A stretch of DNA of 64,000 nt from assembly GCF_042687825.1 (NCBI RefSeq), contig NZ_JBHUQE010000014.1:1-64000 (forward strand). Reading direction: 5' to 3'. The position numbers and the translations under genes were made by a program. Under the pieces are notes generated by a model. It was given only the letters and a program-made list of their open reading frames with translations, made no database searches and was not told the origin of the DNA. The stretch comes from Sedimentitalea sp042687825. Its GTDB lineage: Bacteria; Pseudomonadota; Alphaproteobacteria; Rhodobacterales; Rhodobacteraceae. How positions within the stretch are numbered: the first letter of the stretch is position 1; every line of letters starts with the position of its first letter. Below, piece after piece: positions 8,351-19,518 of the stretch.

Positions 8351-8788
8351 ATGGCAGAACCCATCTACATCGACGCGAAGGAGGCCCAAGCCAACTCGCG
8401 CGCATTCCAAGAAGCCGTCCGCAAGGCGGATGAACTCGGCGTTGACCTGAAACACGTCAAACCGGAAGATGCCGTCGTCGGTCTCGACAAGCGGCGCGAT
8501 CCCGCCGCCTACCGCGAGGCGAAACGCTGCGCCGAGGTTCTGGGTACCACCGTCACGTTCGCTGACCCTGAGGGCGACGCGAACGAACCGCCGGTGGCGC
8601 TGACCGGCGCGAACCATCTCGAAACCGACGATGCGCTCTACATCATCTCGGGCAAGGTCAGTCCTCGCGATTACCAGCGCCTGACGACCAATGCGCGGCA
8701 GGCCCTGAAACGGGTCGTGCCGCTGCGCTCCTGGGATGATGCGCCGGAACCCGTGATCCACGCGCTCAAGGCCCACTCGGCGGCATGA
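8351..8788 (+). CDS. hypothetical protein
   Basis: A 145-residue, mostly helical, charged protein with an AAGGAA site. No domain is recognised. Its stop overlaps the start of the next gene (ATGA), so they form an operon. The region before it holds a strong hairpin. Confidence 0.5.
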   Translation: MAEPIYIDAKEAQANSRAFQEAVRKADELGVDLKHVKPEDAVVGLDKRRDPAAYREAKRCAEVLGTTVTFADPEGDANEPPVALTGANHLETDDALYIISGKVSPRDYQRLTTNARQALKRVVPLRSWDDAPEPVIHALKAHSAA

Positions 8789-9669
8789 ACGCGCTCGCCA
8801 CCATCGAAGACGAGGCCTGGGACGAGGAGCAATTCGTTCCAGGCACCCACGCCGCCCTGGTCAATGCCGTGATCCTCAAGGCGGTGACAGACCTGTTCTC
8901 GGCCAATGTCCCGGAAACGGATCGTGCGGACGCCTTCGCCTTCCTGACTTCCGACAAGGGGTCCTGGGCAGAAAGCCGGGCGCACCTCTGCTGGCTCGTC
9001 GATCTCGACCCCGACCTGATGCGCGCCCGTATCTGGGACATCCTCAACGGCAATCGCGACGTGTCCAGCTTGACGCGGCGCGGCATCCCCACGCTGGACG
9101 CGGAACATGGGCGGAAGCACCTGGCCGTTGTGCGGCAGCAGGAAGAAGCGGCAATGGCAGCGGCGCGCGTCCAAGCCGAACGCGCTCGCGAACGTCGAGA
9201 ACGGGAAGCGGTGATACAGGAAGCGATGGACAGGCAGGCGCGGGAAGAACTGGAAGAGGAGCGGCGCATCTTCGAGCAACGCTTGAAGGCGGCTGAAACC
9301 GAGGCAGGCATACGTCCACAGCAGCGGAGCAAGGTGGCGAAGGCGGAGTACGTCGAGAGGGAAGGAATACCGCTCGGGCACCTGCTGCGCATCGACGATC
9401 CCTGGGAACCCGGCACCTATTGCACCTTCCTTGGGACGTTGCTGCCGAGCAAGTCGAACTCGATGGGCAGGGCGGTTGCCGCTGCGTGCTCGGAACACGG
9501 TTTCGTCCTGGCACACCACACCCGCTACAACCTGGATTCTCTGCGGCAGGCGGCGTCGATGTTGAACGTGGACCTTCTCTATCTCGACGCGGACGGCAAC
9601 CCGGTCAGCTACTCGTCCGACGCCGTGACGGCACGGCTCAGGTTGCGGCCCCCTCAACTCGCCGCATGA
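8785..9669 (+). CDS. hypothetical coiled-coil protein
   Basis: A 294-residue protein. Residues about 110-180 form a long Glu/Arg/Ala-rich coiled coil; the C-terminal 100 residues look globular (GTYCTFLGTLLPSKSNSMGR). The function is unknown. It is coupled to the gene before it and converges on the integrase, sharing 32 bases at the ends. Confidence 0.5.
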   Translation: MNALATIEDEAWDEEQFVPGTHAALVNAVILKAVTDLFSANVPETDRADAFAFLTSDKGSWAESRAHLCWLVDLDPDLMRARIWDILNGNRDVSSLTRRGIPTLDAEHGRKHLAVVRQQEEAAMAAARVQAERARERREREAVIQEAMDRQAREELEEERRIFEQRLKAAETEAGIRPQQRSKVAKAEYVEREGIPLGHLLRIDDPWEPGTYCTFLGTLLPSKSNSMGRAVAAACSEHGFVLAHHTRYNLDSLRQAASMLNVDLLYLDADGNPVSYSSDAVTARLRLRPPQLAA

Positions 9670-10990
9670 TCTCGTCCGCGACCTGCTGAACCGTCGAGCG
9701 CAGGTCGGGGGTGACGACGTAATGACCATCCGTCCCGCCAAGGCCTTTGCCGACCTGAGACAGGCGCTGCGTGTCGCTCACGCCCAATTCGACGGCGACG
9801 GTTTGCCACTCCTTCCGGCATTGCTTCGGGGTCCAGCGATCCGCGCCGCGCGTGATCGTCGGCAGCGTCGTCAGACGCCCGCCGGTCGGGCCGGTGAAGA
9901 CAAACTCGTGCCGTCCGGTCATCGACTCCAGGCGCTTCAACTGCGCCACGGACCAAGACGACAAGGCAACCTCGCGGTAGTCGGTGGTCTTGGTCATCCC
10001 GAACCAAACCTTGCCCGCGTCGAGGTCTACTTGGTCCCAGCGCATCGCGAGCACCTCGCTCGGGCGCATCCCGGTCAACAGCGCGACCTTGAGCGCCGAC
10101 TTCGGGATCACAGTTAGCTTGTCCACCTGCCGCCACCATGCCCGAATGTCGGAAATGCGCTCGACGGCGTTCTGCGCGCGCAGACTCTGCCATCCCTTCG
10201 GCAATCCGATCCCGTCGCCTGCGGCGTCGATCACCATCGGGTGCGCCGTGACGGGCACCTCCTTCTTGGCAACCGCGTAGTTGAACAGCACCTGGACGGC
10301 CATGAAGAACATCTGCGCTGTGCGCCGTCCGCGCGTGCGGGTCAGGTTGCGCCATGTCTGCGAGCACAATTCCGGGGTGATGCTCGTGATCGGGCGACTC
10401 CACCAGCCGCCCGGCCATTCGCGGGTGGCTGCGTAGGGGCCATCCTTGCCGTAGGATTCCGCACCGCCAAGGTAGCGGCATTGCTGGACAATGTGCTGCT
10501 CTGCGCGGCGCGCCTTCTCTGGGCCTTTCTCTTCCAGGATCGACGCGCGCTTGTGCTCCTCATACATCTTCCAGACCTGACCGACCGTCAGTTCGTCGGC
10601 GCGGCGCTTCGCCTTGCCCTTGATGATCCGGCGCGCGGCTTGGTCGGAAAGGTCTTCGGGACGCGCCTCGCGGATGCCTGCCATGATGCGGGCATAGGTG
10701 CGGTCGTCGTCACCGAGTTGCTTCGCGCGCGGATCGACACCGCGACGGATTTCCGGCAGCAGAATGTCGCGCGCAACGGCGCGGGCCTCGTTCGCCTTGG
10801 TCACGTCGGCGCGCCCGATCTTCACGCGGATGAAGCGCCCGCCCGCTTCGCCAGCGGCATAGTATGTCTTGGTGCGTCGCCCGACTGACAGGTTGAACCC
10901 TGCAAGGTCGGTGTCGTGGACCCAGTGCGTCCCGGAATCCCGATAGGGCAGGCCGTCAACGAGGGCCTGGGTGATCTTCTGGTGCGGCAT
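9638..10990 (-). CDS. tyrosine recombinase (integrase), C-terminus lacks the catalytic Tyr
   Basis: A 450-residue P4-type integrase. It has an N-terminal DUF4102-like arm-binding part (ITQALVDGLPYRDSG), a core-binding region, and a catalytic region with the box I arginine (LTGMRPSEVLAMRWDQVDL) and a beta-hairpin Lys (KTTDYREVALS). Box II reads TPDLRST where HDLR is usual, so the His is Pro. The protein ends 18 residues later with no LGH or Tyr. It starts at 10990 behind GGAG and lies next to tRNA-Asn, the expected arrangement for an element integrated there. It may be inactive. Confidence 0.75.
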   Translation of the reverse strand: MPHQKITQALVDGLPYRDSGTHWVHDTDLAGFNLSVGRRTKTYYAAGEAGGRFIRVKIGRADVTKANEARAVARDILLPEIRRGVDPRAKQLGDDDRTYARIMAGIREARPEDLSDQAARRIIKGKAKRRADELTVGQVWKMYEEHKRASILEEKGPEKARRAEQHIVQQCRYLGGAESYGKDGPYAATREWPGGWWSRPITSITPELCSQTWRNLTRTRGRRTAQMFFMAVQVLFNYAVAKKEVPVTAHPMVIDAAGDGIGLPKGWQSLRAQNAVERISDIRAWWRQVDKLTVIPKSALKVALLTGMRPSEVLAMRWDQVDLDAGKVWFGMTKTTDYREVALSSWSVAQLKRLESMTGRHEFVFTGPTGGRLTTLPTITRGADRWTPKQCRKEWQTVAVELGVSDTQRLSQVGKGLGGTDGHYVVTPDLRSTVQQVADEIMRRVEGAAT

Positions 10991-11150
10991 GGCCGTCTCC
11001 ATCGCTTTGACCGAATTTTGACCGGCTGGTCAGCGATGTTTTCGGTCGTTGTCGGTAGACAACTCAACCGGAAGTATCAGGTAGTGTTTTGATTTTATAA
11101 GGATATAACCAACATCTTTCCCATTGCGATGGTGACAGGGGCAAGATGTT

Positions 11151-11225
11151 TGGCTCCGGCGGTAGGGATCGAACCTACGACCAATTGATTAACAGTCAAC
11201 TGCTCTACCGCTGAGCTACGCCGGA
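11151..11225 (-). tRNA. tRNA-Asn (GTT), with encoded CCA
   Basis: The minus strand reads a full cloverleaf starting TCCGGCGTAGCTCAGCGG, with anticodon loop CTGTTAA (GTT), a T-loop GGTTCGATCC and terminal GCCA. The 3' end points into the element at 1-11150, making the 3' part of this gene the probable attachment site. I saw no second copy of the 3' end within the window. Confidence 0.95.
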
Positions 11226-11302
11226 ACGGTAGCGGGCGTATAGCAACCAGATTCTGCGTCGTCCAGAGGTTTCCGGAAGATTTTGAGATTTTCGCCGGCA
11301 CC

Positions 11303-12220
11303 TCAAGGGATACGCGAAAAACGCGCCTGAGCAGAAAGTTCGCAGTCTGGGTGGATCCTCGATTTTCCGGTCAGATCAACCAGATGCGCGAAGACGTTTC
11401 GTTCGGCGGCGGCCAGGAGTTCGGACGGTGTATCCGTGTAAATGCGTTCGGCCAGTTCACGCGCCGTGGCCGGACCCGCGCTCAGCGCCTGCAGAATCGC
11501 GGTCTCGCGGCCTTGACGGTGTCGGATCAGCCAGTCCAGCCGGTCGGACGGATCAAGGATTGGGGCTCCGTGACCGGAATAGAAGACACGCCAGTCGCGT
11601 TGGCGCAGACGATGGCACGATGCCATGAAATCGGTCAGGTCGCCATCGGGCGGCGACACCAGCGAACTGGCCCAGCCCATCACATGATCGGCGGTGAAAC
11701 AGAGGTCGCCCCAGGCCAAAGCGATGTGGTTGCCCAGATGGCCGGGCGTGTGCAACACGTCGAGGGTCCAGCCGTCGCCTTGGATGACCTCTTTATCCGT
11801 CACGATCCGGTCGGGCTGAAAAGCCACGTCAATGCCTTCACCGCCACCGGCCAATCCGCCGGCGGCCAGGGCGCTCATCACTTTGCTGCGGCCGGAGTGG
11901 GACGGGCCAAAGCCCAGGACCGGGGCGCCGGTGCGGGCCGCCAGTGGCCGGGCCAGCGGCGAGTGGTCGAGATGCGAATGGGTCACGATGATATGGCTGA
12001 TGCATTGGCCTGCCTCCACGGCGTCCAGGATCGCCTCCAGATGCGCGGGGTCGTCGGGACCCGGGTCGATGACCGCCAGCCCCCGGTCGCCCACCAGATA
12101 GGTATTGGTGCCCCGATAGGTCATCGGTGACGGATTGGGAGCCACGATACGGCGCAGACCCGGTTCCAGCCGGACGGCCTCGCCATGAGTCGGGTTGAAA
12201 TCGTCCGGGGGCAGGGCCAT
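11303..12220 (-). CDS. MBL-fold metallo-hydrolase (LACTB2-like)
   Basis: A 305-residue metallo-beta-lactamase-fold hydrolase. The metal-binding motif THSHLDH (80-86) is intact, followed by HTPGHLGNH, FTADHVMG and SGHG, the usual order for two-zinc members. A C-terminal winged-helix-like tail (about 240-295) is typical of the LACTB2/hydroxyacylglutathione-hydrolase-like group. The substrate is not known. It is divergent from the sensor kinase, with only 40 bases between them, so their promoters must overlap. Confidence 0.85.
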   Translation of the reverse strand: MALPPDDFNPTHGEAVRLEPGLRRIVAPNPSPMTYRGTNTYLVGDRGLAVIDPGPDDPAHLEAILDAVEAGQCISHIIVTHSHLDHSPLARPLAARTGAPVLGFGPSHSGRSKVMSALAAGGLAGGGEGIDVAFQPDRIVTDKEVIQGDGWTLDVLHTPGHLGNHIALAWGDLCFTADHVMGWASSLVSPPDGDLTDFMASCHRLRQRDWRVFYSGHGAPILDPSDRLDWLIRHRQGRETAILQALSAGPATARELAERIYTDTPSELLAAAERNVFAHLVDLTGKSRIHPDCELSAQARFSRIP

Positions 12221-12260
12221 GGCTCTTCCTCTTGTCTCAGCTGCCCGCTAGGCTTAGCGC

Positions 12261-13580
12261 ATGTCCTTCAACTGGCTCAAACACTATATGCCGCGCAGTC
12301 TCTACGGACGGGCGGCTCTGATTCTGGTCGTGCCGGTTGTCAGCGTGCAACTGGTTGTTTCCGTTGCATTTATACAAAAACATCTCGAAGACGTCTCGAG
12401 CCAGATGTCGATGACACTGGTGCGTGAACTGGATGTCATCGCCACCCGGACCGCGACGGCGATCGACCCACAGGAGGCTCTGGACCAGATGCAGCCCTAC
12501 CTGGCGGCATTTCAGATGGACGTCGCCTTTGTGCCAAAGGCCCAAGTGCCGCAGGCTGACAGATTGCGCTGGTACGATTTCTCGGCCCGGGTTGTGCGCC
12601 GCACGGTCCGCGCGGAGATACCGAACACGCTGGCGATGGTTTTTCCGGACAACCGGTCGGTGCAGTTGTTCCTTGGCTCTGAGTTGGGGGCGGTGCGCGT
12701 CAGTTTCGCGCGCAGTCGGGTTGCGGTGGCCAATCCGCATCAATTGATCGTCACGATGGCATTCTTCGGCTTGCTGATGACGGTCATTGCCTTCCTGTAC
12801 ATGCGCAATCAGTTACGTCCGGTCACCCGGTTGGCGGATGCCGCACAGGCGTTTGGCCGGGGGCGAACGGTGCCTTTTTCACCCGCGGGTGCGATTGAGG
12901 TGCGCGCGGCTGGCGGCGCCTTTCTGGAGATGCGGTCACGCATCGAACGGCAGATCGAGCAGCGCACCCTGATGCTGTCCGGGGTCAGTCATGATCTGCG
13001 CACGCCGTTGACCCGCCTGCGCTTGGGTCTGGCGATGATCGACGAAGACGATGCCGAGCCGTTGCTGCGCGATGTCGACGAGATGCAACGTCTGCTGGAT
13101 GCGTTTCTGGATTTTTCGCGAGGCGCGGCCGAGGGCGAACCCGAAGAGGTCGACCCGCGCGATCTGGTGGCCAGGATCGTAGAGGATTCACAGCGTGCCG
13201 GTAACCCGGTCACTCTGGGTGACAGCAACGGGACCGGCACGGTCATGCTGCGCCCGGTGGCGATGCGCAGGGCGATCGAAAACCTGCTGGGTAACGCTGT
13301 ACGCTACGGAACCCGTGCACAGGTTTCGGTGGCGCTTACCGAGAAATCGCTGCGGATCCGGGTCGAGGATGACGGGCCGGGCATCCCGGCGGATCGTCGC
13401 AGCGAGTCGATCAAACCCTTTGCCCGGCTGGATCCAGCACGCAATCAGAACCGGGGCAGCGGCGTCGGGCTGGGACTGGCCATCGTCACCGACGTGGCCC
13501 GTGCCCATGGTGGTACTCTGCGACTGGGTGATAGCGAAACCCTGGGCGGGTTGTGCGCGGATATCGTCATCGCGCGCTGA
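12261..13580 (+). CDS. EnvZ-like sensor histidine kinase
   Basis: A 439-residue membrane kinase. TM helices lie at about 18-38 and 163-182, with a periplasmic domain between, a HAMP segment at about 183-235, and the H-box SHDLRTPLTRLR with phospho-acceptor H244. ATP-binding boxes follow: N (AIENLLGNAVRYG), G1 (VEDDGPGIP) and G2 (GSGVGLGLAI). The build is that of EnvZ. No response regulator is adjacent, so its partner (probably OmpR-like) must lie elsewhere. The signal is unknown. Confidence 0.85.
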   Translation: MSFNWLKHYMPRSLYGRAALILVVPVVSVQLVVSVAFIQKHLEDVSSQMSMTLVRELDVIATRTATAIDPQEALDQMQPYLAAFQMDVAFVPKAQVPQADRLRWYDFSARVVRRTVRAEIPNTLAMVFPDNRSVQLFLGSELGAVRVSFARSRVAVANPHQLIVTMAFFGLLMTVIAFLYMRNQLRPVTRLADAAQAFGRGRTVPFSPAGAIEVRAAGGAFLEMRSRIERQIEQRTLMLSGVSHDLRTPLTRLRLGLAMIDEDDAEPLLRDVDEMQRLLDAFLDFSRGAAEGEPEEVDPRDLVARIVEDSQRAGNPVTLGDSNGTGTVMLRPVAMRRAIENLLGNAVRYGTRAQVSVALTEKSLRIRVEDDGPGIPADRRSESIKPFARLDPARNQNRGSGVGLGLAIVTDVARAHGGTLRLGDSETLGGLCADIVIAR

Positions 13581-13595
13581 TCGCCGCGGGGCGGA

Positions 13596-14399
13596 TCAAC
13601 CGTCGATGCGCGCGGCCATGATGGCGATGGCCTGCTGATAGACCGTGGCGGCGTTCCATTGTTTGATGACGGCGAAATTCGGTTGGTTCTGCTGGTATCC
13701 GCGACCGGGTTTCCAGCCCTTTTGCCGCAGGAAATTCGCCGTCGACGCCAGCGCGTCGGTGACGTTGTAGAAATCGACCCGCCCATCGCCGGTGGCGTCC
13801 ACCCCGTATTTCAGTGCATTGCCGGGCAGGAACTGGGTGTGCCCCAATTCGCCATGCTTTGCGCCCAGGGTGGCGGTGGTCAGGGTGCCCTGATCCACCA
13901 GTTTCAGCGCACCGATCGCGTGCGGCACAAAGAACTCCGAGCGTCGGCAGTCATAGGCCAGCGTGGTGATCGCCGACACCACCTGGCTGTCGCCCATGAA
14001 CCCGCCAAAGGCGGTTTCCATGCCGTGAATGGCGATCAATACGCCCGCGGGCACACCATATTGGCGTTCCAGCGCGGCATAGAATTCCGGGTTGCGCGCC
14101 TTGCGTTTGCGCCCCTGTGCCACGATCGTATCCGACCCGCGCAGCTTCATGAACTTGTCCAGCGAATATCTGAACGACTTCTGGTTGCGGTCCGCCGCGA
14201 TCGTCCGCGTTGCATAACGCGCCTGTGCCAGGGCCTGCAGACCGGGCTTCTTGACCCCGGCCTTGCGCGCCTCGCGGGCAAACTCGGATTTCCATTTGTC
14301 AAAGCCGCTGCCCGTATTGCCGCATGTCGCAGCCTCTAGCGAAAGAGGGGCGCAGGCCAGGGCCAACAGCAGGGTGGCGGATCTCAGGGCAGGAAACAT
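13596..14399 (-). CDS. lytic murein transglycosylase, MltB type
   Basis: A 267-residue periplasmic enzyme that cleaves peptidoglycan glycan strands. A signal peptide covers about residues 1-23. The SLT_2 domain follows, with the catalytic Glu in IHGMETAFGGFMGDSQ, then AITTLAYDCRRSEFF and HTQFLPGNALKYGVDATGD, all hallmarks of the MltB family. The start at 14399 has a CGGAG site and begins the signal peptide; an upstream ATG at 14543 does not. It converges on the kinase gene with 15 bases between stops. Confidence 0.9.
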   Translation of the reverse strand: MFPALRSATLLLALACAPLSLEAATCGNTGSGFDKWKSEFAREARKAGVKKPGLQALAQARYATRTIAADRNQKSFRYSLDKFMKLRGSDTIVAQGRKRKARNPEFYAALERQYGVPAGVLIAIHGMETAFGGFMGDSQVVSAITTLAYDCRRSEFFVPHAIGALKLVDQGTLTTATLGAKHGELGHTQFLPGNALKYGVDATGDGRVDFYNVTDALASTANFLRQKGWKPGRGYQQNQPNFAVIKQWNAATVYQQAIAIMAARIDG

Positions 14400-14594
14400 T
14401 CTGTAACACTCCGGAACCAAATCGTTGCAACGATAGCGTGCAAACCCGTGAAAGCAAACCGAAAGACCGGCTGCGCGACTTACCGGCCATCGAACGCCAT
14501 CGGGTTTAAGAAACCGTAAGTATGCGGTGAGTTCCGCCAACACCGCAAATTGCCGGTTCTCGGCAGACCATGTGCGCCAGCGTGTAAAAACCGT

Positions 14595-14963
14595 TCAGTT
14601 GCTCAGCAGCAACCTGGCCAGGTCAGGATCGGAATAGTCGCGCGATTTCAGCTCTTTTTCGATCCAGGGGTCGTTTTCCATTCGGCGGATTTCATCCTCG
14701 GTCATGCGGGCGCGGATCATCGCGGACAGATGATTGTCCGCCGTCAGAACCCCAGCAGGAAGCGTGTCGGCGATGTCCAGAAAAAACATGGCGCCCAGAG
14801 CTGTAATCAACAGAGCGGGGCCGCCCAGTCTGATCCACAGCGGCAGTCGCCGGCCCGTGGCGCCGCCGCCATCGCCGTTCTGGCCGGGCGTCTGCCCGGC
14901 GCGCCGCTGGTTCCTGGTGTTTATCCGTGCAATCCGCTCGGAAAATCCCTTGTCCGATGCCAT
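14595..14963 (-). CDS. hypothetical single-pass membrane protein
   Basis: A 122-residue protein with a basic cytoplasmic N-terminus, one transmembrane helix at about 44-65, and an acidic C-terminal tail. It is of unknown function, and similar small proteins occur in Rhodobacterales. It stands alone between glnA and the transglycosylase. Confidence 0.6.
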   Translation of the reverse strand: MASDKGFSERIARINTRNQRRAGQTPGQNGDGGGATGRRLPLWIRLGGPALLITALGAMFFLDIADTLPAGVLTADNHLSAMIRARMTEDEIRRMENDPWIEKELKSRDYSDPDLARLLLSN

Positions 14964-15061
14964 CAGATGCCCTCAGATATTACGTTCTTCGCACCTCTTT
15001 CTTTCGTTCTTCAGGGGCGTAATTGCGGCGCGGCCAAGGCAAATCCTTGGACCTTTCAACG

Positions 15062-15087
15062 AAAAAGGCGCCCGACTTTGGGGCGCC
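15062..15087 (-). terminator. intrinsic terminator after glnA
   Basis: Read on the minus strand, GGCGCCC and GGGCGCC pair around a seven-base loop (15067-15087), followed by TTTTT. It lies about 27 bases past the glnA stop. Confidence 0.85.
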
Positions 15088-15113
15088 CTTCCATGTTTTC
15101 TTAATGCTGTTGA

Positions 15114-16520
15114 TCAGCAGCTATAGTACATGCCGAATTCAACCGGATGGGGTGTGTGCTCGTACTGATGCACTTCATCCATCTTCAGGGCGATGTAGCC
15201 TTCGATCTGATGCTTGGTGAACACGTCGCCCTGCAGCAAGAAGTCGTGATCCGCCGCCAGCGCATCCAGCGCTTCGCGCAGGCTGCCGCAGACAGTGGGG
15301 ATACCGGCCAGTTCTTCGGCGGGCAGATCATAAAGGTTCTTGTCCATCGCTTCGCCCGGATCGATCTTGTTCTTGATGCCATCCAGTCCGGCCATCAGCA
15401 GGGCGGCAAAGCACAGATAGGGGTTTGCCGCGGGATCGGGGAACCGGGCCTCGACGCGCTTGGCCTTGGGGCTTTCGGTCCACGGGATCCGCACACAGCC
15501 CGACCGGTTGCGCGCGGAATAGGCGCGCAGCACCGGGGCCTCAAAGCCAGGGATCAGGCGCTTGTAGCTGTTGGTGGTCGGGTTGGTGAAGGCGTTCAGC
15601 GTCTTGGAATGCTTGAGGATACCCCCGATGAAATACAACGCCTCCTGGGACAGATCGGCATATTTGTCGCCGGCAAACAGCGGCTTGCCATCTTTCCAGA
15701 TCGACATGTTCACATGCATACCCGACCCGTTGTCGCCATAGATCGGCTTGGGCATGAAGGTCGCCGACTTGCCATAGGCATGGGCGACGTTGTGGATGAC
15801 GTATTTGTATTTCTGCAGCTCGTCGGCCTGGGTTGTCAGCGTGCCAAAGATCAGGCCCAGTTCGTGCTGGCAGGACGCGACCTCGTGATGGTGCTTGTCC
15901 ACCTTCATGCCCAGACGTTTCATCGTCGACAGCATTTCGGCGCGCAGATCCTGGGCTTCGTCGGTCGGGTTGACCGGGAAATAGCCACCCTTCAGGCCCG
16001 GGCGGTGGCCCATGTTGCCCATCTCGTATTCTGTGTCGGTGTTCCAAGAGGCGTCGGTGGCGTCGACCTCATAGGAGACCTTGTTGATCGAGTTGGAAAA
16101 CCGCACGTCGTCGAACAGGAAGAATTCCGCTTCGGGGCCGAAATAGGCGACATCACCGATGCCGGATGCCTTGAGATAGGCTTCGGCTTTTTCGGCGGTG
16201 CCACGGGGGTCGCGCTCGTAGGGTTCGCCAGTGTCCGGCTCGACCACGGTGCAATGCACGCACAGGGTTTTCTCGGCATAGAACGGATCGATATAGGCGC
16301 TGTCGGTGTCGGGCATCAGCTTCATGTCCGATGCTTCGATCGATTTCCAGCCCGCGATAGACGAGCCGTCGAACATGAACCCTTCTTCCAGAAAGTCCTC
16401 GTCCACCAGGTCGGAGACCACCGTCACGTGCTGCAGCTTGCCGCGCGGATCGGTAAAGCGGATGTCGACATAATCGACGTCTTCGTCCTTGATCGTCTTG
16501 AGAATTGTTTCCTTACTCAT
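15114..16520 (-). CDS. glnA: glutamine synthetase, type I
   Basis: The 468-residue length is standard for GS-I, which makes glutamine from glutamate, ammonia and ATP as a dodecamer. Diagnostic segments are [35 protein letters not shown] and NRSGCVRIP. The tyrosine in [11 protein letters not shown] is the conserved adenylylation site, so activity is probably controlled by GlnE. It lies 35 bases downstream of glnB, in one operon, the usual alphaproteobacterial glnBA pair, and is closed by an intrinsic terminator. Confidence 0.98.
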   Translation of the reverse strand: MSKETILKTIKDEDVDYVDIRFTDPRGKLQHVTVVSDLVDEDFLEEGFMFDGSSIAGWKSIEASDMKLMPDTDSAYIDPFYAEKTLCVHCTVVEPDTGEPYERDPRGTAEKAEAYLKASGIGDVAYFGPEAEFFLFDDVRFSNSINKVSYEVDATDASWNTDTEYEMGNMGHRPGLKGGYFPVNPTDEAQDLRAEMLSTMKRLGMKVDKHHHEVASCQHELGLIFGTLTTQADELQKYKYVIHNVAHAYGKSATFMPKPIYGDNGSGMHVNMSIWKDGKPLFAGDKYADLSQEALYFIGGILKHSKTLNAFTNPTTNSYKRLIPGFEAPVLRAYSARNRSGCVRIPWTESPKAKRVEARFPDPAANPYLCFAALLMAGLDGIKNKIDPGEAMDKNLYDLPAEELAGIPTVCGSLREALDALAADHDFLLQGDVFTKHQIEGYIALKMDEVHQYEHTPHPVEFGMYYSC

Positions 16521-16555
16521 TCCCTTGGGTCCTTTTCTTTCAAGCGTATGGTTGT

Positions 16556-18615
<2,060 letters not shown>

Positions 18616-18747
18616 GCGACCCGGGCGCAGCGGGCGCGCCGCGTCTGCCCCGGCCCGAGGGCACCTGTTTTTGCTCGCATCCGCAATTCAGCTTTGATAT
18701 GCAACGTCGGACCGGCCGACGCATGTGCGGACAGAGCGCTGGTTTTT

Positions 18748-18832
18748 GCGGGTGTGGCGGAATTGGTAGACGCACCAGATTTAGGTTCTGGCGCCGCAAG
18801 GCGTGGGGGTTCAAGTCCCTTCACCCGCACCA
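18748..18832 (+). tRNA. tRNA-Leu (TAG), with encoded CCA
   Basis: An 85-nt class II tRNA. GCGGGTG pairs with CACCCGC, the D-arm GGCGGAATTGGTAGACGC is typical for Leu, the anticodon loop TTTAGGT gives TAG, a variable arm GGCGCCGCAAGGCGT follows, and CCA is encoded. Confidence 0.95.
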
Positions 18833-18893
18833 AAACAACGGTTTTTCAATAGGCAACGCGCGCCGGAGGGGGTGGGCCGTCCGGCGCATGGGT

Positions 18894-19499
18894 TCAGATG
18901 TCGTCGGGTTCAGGCAGATCGTCGGGCAGATCGGCGAAATCCGGCGCCTTGCTGCTGGCCGCCTTGTCGGCCAGATTGGCGGTTTCGGGCGCGGGTTCCG
19001 GCCGGTCGGCGGGGCGACGGGACTGACCTGCAGGCCGGGGCGGAGACTCGACCGGCGTCAACGGCAGCGGTGCATAGGCGGGGGCGGTCAGATCGCCCAG
19101 ACCTGCGGTGACCCGATAGGGCAGGCCGGTCAACGCATCCGCGGCAAAGAACACCAGATTGCCGTCCTGATGTGCCGGTGCCTGAATCGCCGAGAAATCC
19201 GGCACGCCGAAATCCCGCAACCGCATCACGTTCTGCTGCCACGGCTGGTCCGGGTCCTCGCTGTTCAACCGTTCGCGATATTGCGTTTCAAAGGCGCCGG
19301 GGTCGGCGATCAGGCTGTAATCGCCGTCGCGGGCGAAATGCGTGACCTGCAACGCCAGTTCCGAGGCAGCCCCGGGATCGAGCAGGCCGGGTTCGGCCTG
19401 CAACAGCTCGGTCAGGCTGAGATAGGCGGTGTCGCCGACAAAGGCGGCCGGCGCCCCGTCAGGCCCATGGCCCGGGACGATATCGGAATTCTCGGTCAT
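18894..19499 (-). CDS. hypothetical acidic protein paired with the giant papain-like protein
   Basis: A 201-residue acidic protein. Residues 1-140 look globular; the last 60 are Pro/Ala/Asp-rich and probably disordered. No known family. It begins 19 bases after the 1192-residue protein, so the two are almost certainly co-transcribed. A partner, chaperone or inhibitor of that protein is possible; this is inference from position only. Confidence 0.6.
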   Translation of the reverse strand: MTENSDIVPGHGPDGAPAAFVGDTAYLSLTELLQAEPGLLDPGAASELALQVTHFARDGDYSLIADPGAFETQYRERLNSEDPDQPWQQNVMRLRDFGVPDFSAIQAPAHQDGNLVFFAADALTGLPYRVTAGLGDLTAPAYAPLPLTPVESPPRPAGQSRRPADRPEPAPETANLADKAASSKAPDFADLPDDLPEPDDI

Positions 19500-19518
19500 G
19501 CGGCGTCTCCTGTACGGT

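Noticed and set aside
6..11150. Second copy of the tRNA-Asn 3' end as the other attachment site
   Set aside because: I scanned for the 3' end sequence and found no convincing copy in the window.
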